A DNA stretch of 64,000 nt, taken from positions 124,001-188,000 of the forward strand of contig NZ_JAGWDK010000003.1 in assembly GCF_018398875.1 (NCBI RefSeq), in the 5' to 3' direction. This document shows positions 59,709 to 64,000 of this stretch, in pieces. This DNA is from Bradyrhizobium sp. sGM-13. Lineage in GTDB: Bacteria; Pseudomonadota; Alphaproteobacteria; Rhizobiales; Xanthobacteraceae. A program made the position numbers and the translations under genes. The notes under the pieces are model-generated. The model was not told the DNA's origin and ran no database searches. It was given only the letters and a program-made list of their open reading frames with translations. How positions within the stretch are numbered: position 1 is the stretch's first letter; each line of letters begins with the position of its first letter.

Positions 59709-61655
59709 CTAACCGGCAGCGCCATCGCTGTCGGGAAAGCGGTGGGGCAAGGTCAGCCTCACGCGCGTGCCCTTGTTAGTCCCTTGGGCGCAGGAGCTCA
59801 GTTCCAGCTCCGCGCCGCAGCGCGCGGCACGGCTTCGCATGTTGCGCAGGCCGCGCGCCGTTTTCGCAGCTCCGGCGGCTCCGCCGTCGGGCGCGATCTC
59901 AAACCCCCTGCCGTCATCCTCGACGGTGATGCAGCCGCGCTCGAGGCCATCGGCGCCCGCCAGCGTCTCGATCCTCACCGTAATGCGCCGCGCCTTGGCG
60001 TGCTTGACCGCATTGGTCACCGCTTCATCCAACAGCCGCACGATCTGGATGACGTGCCACGGCCGCAGCTCGGGATGAACCGGCAGGCCCTGCGCCGTAA
60101 CCGCGCGCCAGTCCAGCGCGATGTCGTGCGGACGAAGCTGCGCCATGGCGCGTTCACGCCATGAGCCCAGCGCCAGCATCAGATCGCCGCCGATGTCGTC
60201 CATGGAGTCGATGACGAGGCGCAGATCCTTGAGCGCCGCGCGGGCCGCATCACCTATCCCCGCGCTGCCATTGCCGCGCTCGCTGAGCGCCACGATGCTG
60301 ACGAGCTGGCCGCCGAGCCCGTCATGCAGATCGCGCATCAAGCGCGTGCGCTCCCGCGCCAGCGCGGCGGCGCGGGCGCGCTCCTCCTCGCGGGCGAAAC
60401 TGGCCTTCAGCTTCTCCTCCGCCTCGCGCACCTGGGTGACGAGGCGGCCGGCAAATCCGTCGACCTGGTTCAGCGCCCGGGCGAACCGCCAGGTGAGCCC
60501 CGCGCCGATCGCGACCAGCATCGCCGAATAGGACAGCCGCGCGGTGAAGATGCGGTTGGGCATCATCTGAAACACCGAGAGCAGGTCGACGATCCAGCAG
60601 GTCAGCATGATCGTGACCGCGCAGCCGAGCAGGAAACTCGCAACGTTCTGCCGTTGCAGCGCCGATCGCGCAGTAACGACGGCCATAATGAGAAGGGAGA
60701 TACCGACCATCGGTACGGCGAGAATCAGGAAGAGGGCGCGCACCAGCGCCTGATTTCCGAACAGGCCGGCCAGCGCCAATGCGATGCCCGGAATGAAGAT
60801 GATCCAGGCGTAGCGCTGCCACTTCCAGCCCGAGAGCAGCAGCGCAAAGACGAGCACCAGTGCGCTTTCGAGCGGCGCGGAGGAAATCAGGATCACATTG
60901 AACCTGGAAAACGGCGTCTCTCCCATCGGCGTTTGCAGGAACGCCTGGCCGACACCCACGGCCATCGCCGCCGCCAGAACGCCGTAGGCCGGCTCGTGGC
61001 GACGCATCACCCACATGATGCCGAGAATGACAGCCAGAATCGCCTGCCAGGATGAGAACACCACCGGCAACGTCACGAACACCAGCGTTCTGAGATTATA
61101 GGTCGGGCGCAACGCTTCGTCCGGTCCGACCCAGACGCGATCGAGGAAGCCTGTGATCGGCCCCCAGATGAACAGCCGGATCGAGATGGCGTTGTCGCCA
61201 TCGCGCAGCACGGAAGCGGGGATCACCGCAATCGCCGGCGTGTTGCGGTCGGGGCGGTTAGCGGCAGGATCGCGCCGGCTGTCGAGGATCACGACATCGT
61301 TGACGGTGACCTCGACCCCATTGGTAAAGCGCGGCAGGAACACCGACCAGGCCCGCGCGGCCTCGCCGGCCGGGCGGATGAAGTGCCCCCTGAAGTGGGG
61401 CGGATCGGTCATCGCATTCCGCAACAGAGAGAAGTACGGCAGCGTCACCGCCCGCTCGGCGCCGGCCTCGGTGAGCTGAAAGGCCGTCAACTGATACTGC
61501 GCGGGAGGTCCCGGCAGCGATTGCAGAAGCACCGCGACGCCGGCGACGGCGATCACCACCTGCAGCAGCAGATACTGGGTGAGACGGGACGATCGCAGCC
61601 GGCGCCGCGCGCGGCCGGGCAGCTCCGGTTGCACGTCGTCGCCGTGACCGTTCAC
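59709..61655 (-). CDS. Membrane sensor histidine kinase, NarX-like
   Basis: This 648-aa kinase has a first membrane helix (LLQVVIAVAGVAVLL, about 30-45), a periplasmic domain of about 140 residues, a seven-helix membrane region (about 190-395) and a HisKA_3 dimerisation domain with the phospho-acceptor H444 in RDLHDGLGG. The ATPase boxes are EAVTNAVKHAKA, VEDDGRGF and ARGLRNMRSRA. This is a 7TMR-like receptor kinase that phosphorylates the NarL-type regulator encoded just upstream. The GTG start overlaps the regulator stop by 4 bases, so expression is coupled. The stimulus is unknown. Confidence 0.92.
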   Translation of the reverse strand: MNGHGDDVQPELPGRARRRLRSSRLTQYLLLQVVIAVAGVAVLLQSLPGPPAQYQLTAFQLTEAGAERAVTLPYFSLLRNAMTDPPHFRGHFIRPAGEAARAWSVFLPRFTNGVEVTVNDVVILDSRRDPAANRPDRNTPAIAVIPASVLRDGDNAISIRLFIWGPITGFLDRVWVGPDEALRPTYNLRTLVFVTLPVVFSSWQAILAVILGIMWVMRRHEPAYGVLAAAMAVGVGQAFLQTPMGETPFSRFNVILISSAPLESALVLVFALLLSGWKWQRYAWIIFIPGIALALAGLFGNQALVRALFLILAVPMVGISLLIMAVVTARSALQRQNVASFLLGCAVTIMLTCWIVDLLSVFQMMPNRIFTARLSYSAMLVAIGAGLTWRFARALNQVDGFAGRLVTQVREAEEKLKASFAREEERARAAALARERTRLMRDLHDGLGGQLVSIVALSERGNGSAGIGDAARAALKDLRLVIDSMDDIGGDLMLALGSWRERAMAQLRPHDIALDWRAVTAQGLPVHPELRPWHVIQIVRLLDEAVTNAVKHAKARRITVRIETLAGADGLERGCITVEDDGRGFEIAPDGGAAGAAKTARGLRNMRSRAARCGAELELSSCAQGTNKGTRVRLTLPHRFPDSDGAAG

Positions 61656-62329
61656 AACTTGATCAAGCCCTGCTGGACCGCCTCGAACACCGCCTCGCCC
61701 CGGGTATGAACTTCGAGCTTGCGATAGATGCTCTTGATATGCCCGGGCACGGTTTGGCGCGACAGGCCGAGATGGCTGGCGATCTCGGCATAGCTGAAAC
61801 CCTTGGCGATGCCCCAGAGAATGTCGATTTCGCGCGGCGTCAGTTTGGTGGTGTTGAGTACTGGGCCGGGCGGCGGCTCTGGCGTGCTTTGGGTCCGGCG
61901 CACGATGAAACGCGCGATCGAGGCCGAGATCGGCGAATGGCCGGCGACAAGGTCGCGCACGGTGGCGGCGATGTCGGTGGGGAACGCGTCCTTGAGCAGA
62001 TAGCCCGTCGCGCCGACGGTGATCGCCGAAATCACGCTTTCCTCGTCACCGAGAATCGAGATCACCATGATCTCGGTATCGGGAAAGCGCCGGCGGGTCT
62101 CGCGGATCAGGTCGACGCCATGGCCGTCCGGCAACTGAAGATCGGTCAGCAGCACCTTTGGCGCGCCTTGCGCGAGACAGGCGCGGGCTTCCGCAAGCGT
62201 GCCCGCGGCCCTGACCTGGTATCCGGCCTTGGCGAGCGCGTCCTGCAGCCGCCACAGCGTCGGCGCGTCGTCCTCGACCAGCACGACCGTGATGGCTTCC
62301 GCCTTGGGCCCGTCGCTCAATGAATTCAT
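61652..62329 (-). CDS. NarL/FixJ-type response regulator
   Basis: This 225-aa regulator has a receiver domain with acidic residues D20/D21, phospho-acceptor D63 (LLTDLQLPDG) and K113 (LLKDA), and a LuxR-type helix-turn-helix (LTPREIDILWGIAKGFSYAE IASHLGLSRQTV). It is the partner of the kinase encoded immediately after it. ATG 62329 is chosen over the frame start at 62407, which adds unrelated sequence. Target genes are not known; the divergent threonine ammonia-lyase is a candidate. Confidence 0.93.
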   Translation of the reverse strand: MNSLSDGPKAEAITVVLVEDDAPTLWRLQDALAKAGYQVRAAGTLAEARACLAQGAPKVLLTDLQLPDGHGVDLIRETRRRFPDTEIMVISILGDEESVISAITVGATGYLLKDAFPTDIAATVRDLVAGHSPISASIARFIVRRTQSTPEPPPGPVLNTTKLTPREIDILWGIAKGFSYAEIASHLGLSRQTVPGHIKSIYRKLEVHTRGEAVFEAVQQGLIKL

Positions 62330-62489
62330 CTGAAAACTCCGGCTGCCTGTCCCTGCAGCCCGCGCAAGTGTAACCCCGTGGCAGTTTTTTGCGACACCCA
62401 TGTTCATGGGGCGGGATTTTTACAAGATTCGAGGGAGGCGAACGGAGCGGAAAAAGCCTATACGATTGCCTCTCAACGAGGCCACCGAA

Positions 62490-63758
62490 ATGCCGAATCC
62501 CCCTAAAAACGTACCGCCGACGAAAGTCGGTTCCGAACCCGGCCGCCTTGCCGTCATGTCCGAGGATATCACTGCTGCGGGCGCGTCCATTGCCGGGTCA
62601 GTCCTCGTTACCGAATGCGACCAGAGCCGGACGCTGAGCGAGATCTGCGGCTGCAACCTCTGGCTCAAATTCGAGAACCTGCAGTTCACCTCGACCTTCA
62701 AGGAGCGTGGCGCGCTCAACCGGCTGCTGGCGCTGTCGCCGGAGGAGCGGCGGCGCGGCGTGATCGCGATGTCGGCGGGCAACCACGCGCAGGGCGTGGC
62801 TTATCATGCCAACCGGCTCGGCATTCCCGCAGCCATCGTGATGCCGATCGGCACCCCGATGGTGAAGATCGAGAACACGCGGCGTCACGGCGCGAACACG
62901 ATCATCTCCGGCAAGACGCTGGAGGAGGCCGGCGAATTTGCCCGCACGCATGGCGAGGCGAACGGCATGATCATGATCCATCCGTACGATGATCCCTTGA
63001 TCATCGCGGGGCAGGGCACCATCGCGGTCGAAATGCTGCGGGCCGCGCCGCAGCTCGATACGCTGGTGGTGCCGATCGGCGGTGGCGGGCTGATTTCCGG
63101 CATGGCGGTTGCGGCCAAATCGCTGAAGCCGGATCTGCAGATCGTCGGCGTGCAGGCGCAGCTCTATCCCTCGATGTACAATGCCATCAAGGGCGATCAT
63201 CTGCCTATGCGCGGCGACACGCTTGCCGAAGGCATTGCGGTGAAGGTGCCGGGCCGGATCACCACCGAGATCATCCGTCATCTCGTCGACGACATCGTTC
63301 TCGTTACGGAAGACCAGATCGAGCGGGCGGTGGCGATGCTGATCGCGATCGAAAAGACGGTCGTCGAGGGCGCCGGCGCCACAGGCCTTGCGGCGGTGCT
63401 GGCGGCGCCGGAGCGTTTTGCCGGCCGCAATGTCGGCCTTGTGCTAACCGGCGGCAACATCGATACCCGGCTGATCGCCTCCGTGCTGACCCGCGAGCTC
63501 GCGCGCGAGGGCCGGCTGACGCAGATCGCGATCGACATCGTCGACCGGCCCGGCCAACTCGCTGCCGTCTCGGCGTTACTCGCCGAAGCCGGCGCCAACA
63601 TCATCGAAGTCTCACATCAGCGCACGTTCTCCGATCTCCCCGCCAAGGGCACGCTGCTCGAAGTCGTCATCGAAACGCGCGACCGTGCGCATCTGGATGA
63701 GGTGATGAAGCGGCTCGGCGAGGCAGGGTTTGTCGCGTGGCTGCCGGGACGGCGGTGA
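62490..63758 (+). CDS. Threonine ammonia-lyase with ACT domain
   Basis: This protein of about 422 aa is a PLP enzyme of the threonine dehydratase family: PLP lysine in STFKERGALNR, SAGNHAQGVAYHA, the phosphate loop PIGGGGLISG and a C-terminal ACT domain (AIDIVDRPGQLAAVSALLAEAGANI). It deaminates threonine to 2-oxobutyrate, for isoleucine synthesis or catabolism. ATG 62490 has GAGG about 8 bases upstream; ATG 62556 (MSEDITAAGASI) is also possible and is nearer the domain. The single ACT domain fits the shorter TdcB/IlvA class. Confidence 0.93.
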   Translation: MPNPPKNVPPTKVGSEPGRLAVMSEDITAAGASIAGSVLVTECDQSRTLSEICGCNLWLKFENLQFTSTFKERGALNRLLALSPEERRRGVIAMSAGNHAQGVAYHANRLGIPAAIVMPIGTPMVKIENTRRHGANTIISGKTLEEAGEFARTHGEANGMIMIHPYDDPLIIAGQGTIAVEMLRAAPQLDTLVVPIGGGGLISGMAVAAKSLKPDLQIVGVQAQLYPSMYNAIKGDHLPMRGDTLAEGIAVKVPGRITTEIIRHLVDDIVLVTEDQIERAVAMLIAIEKTVVEGAGATGLAAVLAAPERFAGRNVGLVLTGGNIDTRLIASVLTRELAREGRLTQIAIDIVDRPGQLAAVSALLAEAGANIIEVSHQRTFSDLPAKGTLLEVVIETRDRAHLDEVMKRLGEAGFVAWLPGRR

Positions 63759-63762
63759 GCGT

Positions 63763-63830
63763 CGCGGTTTCGAGCGAAGGATGTCCTCGGACTTGACCCG
63801 GGGTTATCGGTTCCCGCAAAGAAAACGCGT
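63763..63830. repeat. Repeat family A copy 3
   Basis: CGCGGTTTCGAGCGAAGG at the left and GAAAACGCGTCAAA at the right, with CGGACTTGACCCGG between, match copies 1 and 2 though the left arm has diverged. It follows the threonine ammonia-lyase gene. Confidence 0.65.
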
Positions 63831-63967
63831 CAAAGAAAAAGATCTGGAGCGCGAGGTCGTCATTCAGCGTGACCGGTCGATGTTCGCGTTGGTGCGCATT
63901 TCTCAAGCTGGATTTTGAGTGAGGTCCGAGAAGGGCCCAGAACCGACGTTCCGTCCCGGCGGGGCGG

Positions 63968-64000
63968 CTAAGCGGCCGATGCCTCGGATTGTTTTTCTGC
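63968..64000 (-). CDS. Possible C-terminal end of a gene running past the window
   Basis: The minus strand reads AEKQSEASAA then TAG (63968-63970). The composition suits a protein tail, but only 10 codons are visible, so this is weak. Confidence 0.25.
   Translation of the reverse strand, partial: AEKQSEASAA

Overview
The window is a GC-rich chromosomal segment that looks like Bradyrhizobium or a close relative in the Nitrobacteraceae. This is inferred from content: a TrcR/DUF1013 regulator, a DUF6494 protein, an NdvA-type glucan exporter, minCDE behind a CtrA-type box, promoters of the alphaproteobacterial EcfG form (GGAAC-N16/17-CGTT), TAXI-TRAP and Bug-type solute receptors, and many short palindromic intergenic repeats. 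I see no rRNA, tRNA, CRISPR array, prophage, insertion sequence or conjugation gene.

Layout. 0-4.2 kb is sparse: a decayed coding remnant, a glutathione transferase, a CHRD-RTX protein and a VOC protein. 4.2-8 kb is a run of very small genes (61, 69, 52, 63, 96, 62, 96 and about 81 aa) mixed with a PNKP-like HAD phosphatase and a DUF892 ferritin-like protein. Three exact EcfG-type promoters and one close match lie here, two of them back to back at 5257-5309, so this reads as a general-stress-response island. 8-15 kb holds an aldo/keto reductase, a thioesterase, a NUDIX hydrolase, a Bug receptor, a secreted lysozyme-like protein and a degenerate REC-EAL protein. 15.4-22 kb has a TAXI-TRAP transporter, an SDR, a CPA1 antiporter and a membrane protein. 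22-32.6 kb has a TPR-LprI protein, propionyl-CoA synthetase, trcR, the ispH-thrB-rnhA cluster, a peroxiredoxin, a DUF924 protein and a FadD-type ligase. 32.7-39.9 kb is envelope related (D,D-carboxypeptidase, NdvA, DedA-like protein, secreted proteins) plus hisE. 40-51 kb holds two nitronate monooxygenase paralogues, an SDR with a premature stop, a thioesterase, an unusual LIV-type binding protein, minCDE, a broken GFA gene and an acyl-CoA ligase. 51-64 kb holds an MscS-family channel, a MocR regulator divergent from an EamA exporter, secreted or anchored proteins of unknown function, a NarL-type two-component pair and a threonine ammonia-lyase.

How genes work together. The clear functional units are the TRAP permease with its receptor, ispH-thrB-rnhA (overlapping or closely spaced), minCDE, the histidine kinase/response regulator pair (4-bp overlap), and the MocR/EamA pair with an inverted repeat between them. 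The most interesting features are the EcfG-promoter cluster driving uncharacterised small proteins, a REC-EAL protein that has lost both phosphorylation and catalytic residues, two CtrA boxes, and two genes (SDR and GFA) with in-frame stops in otherwise intact sequence.
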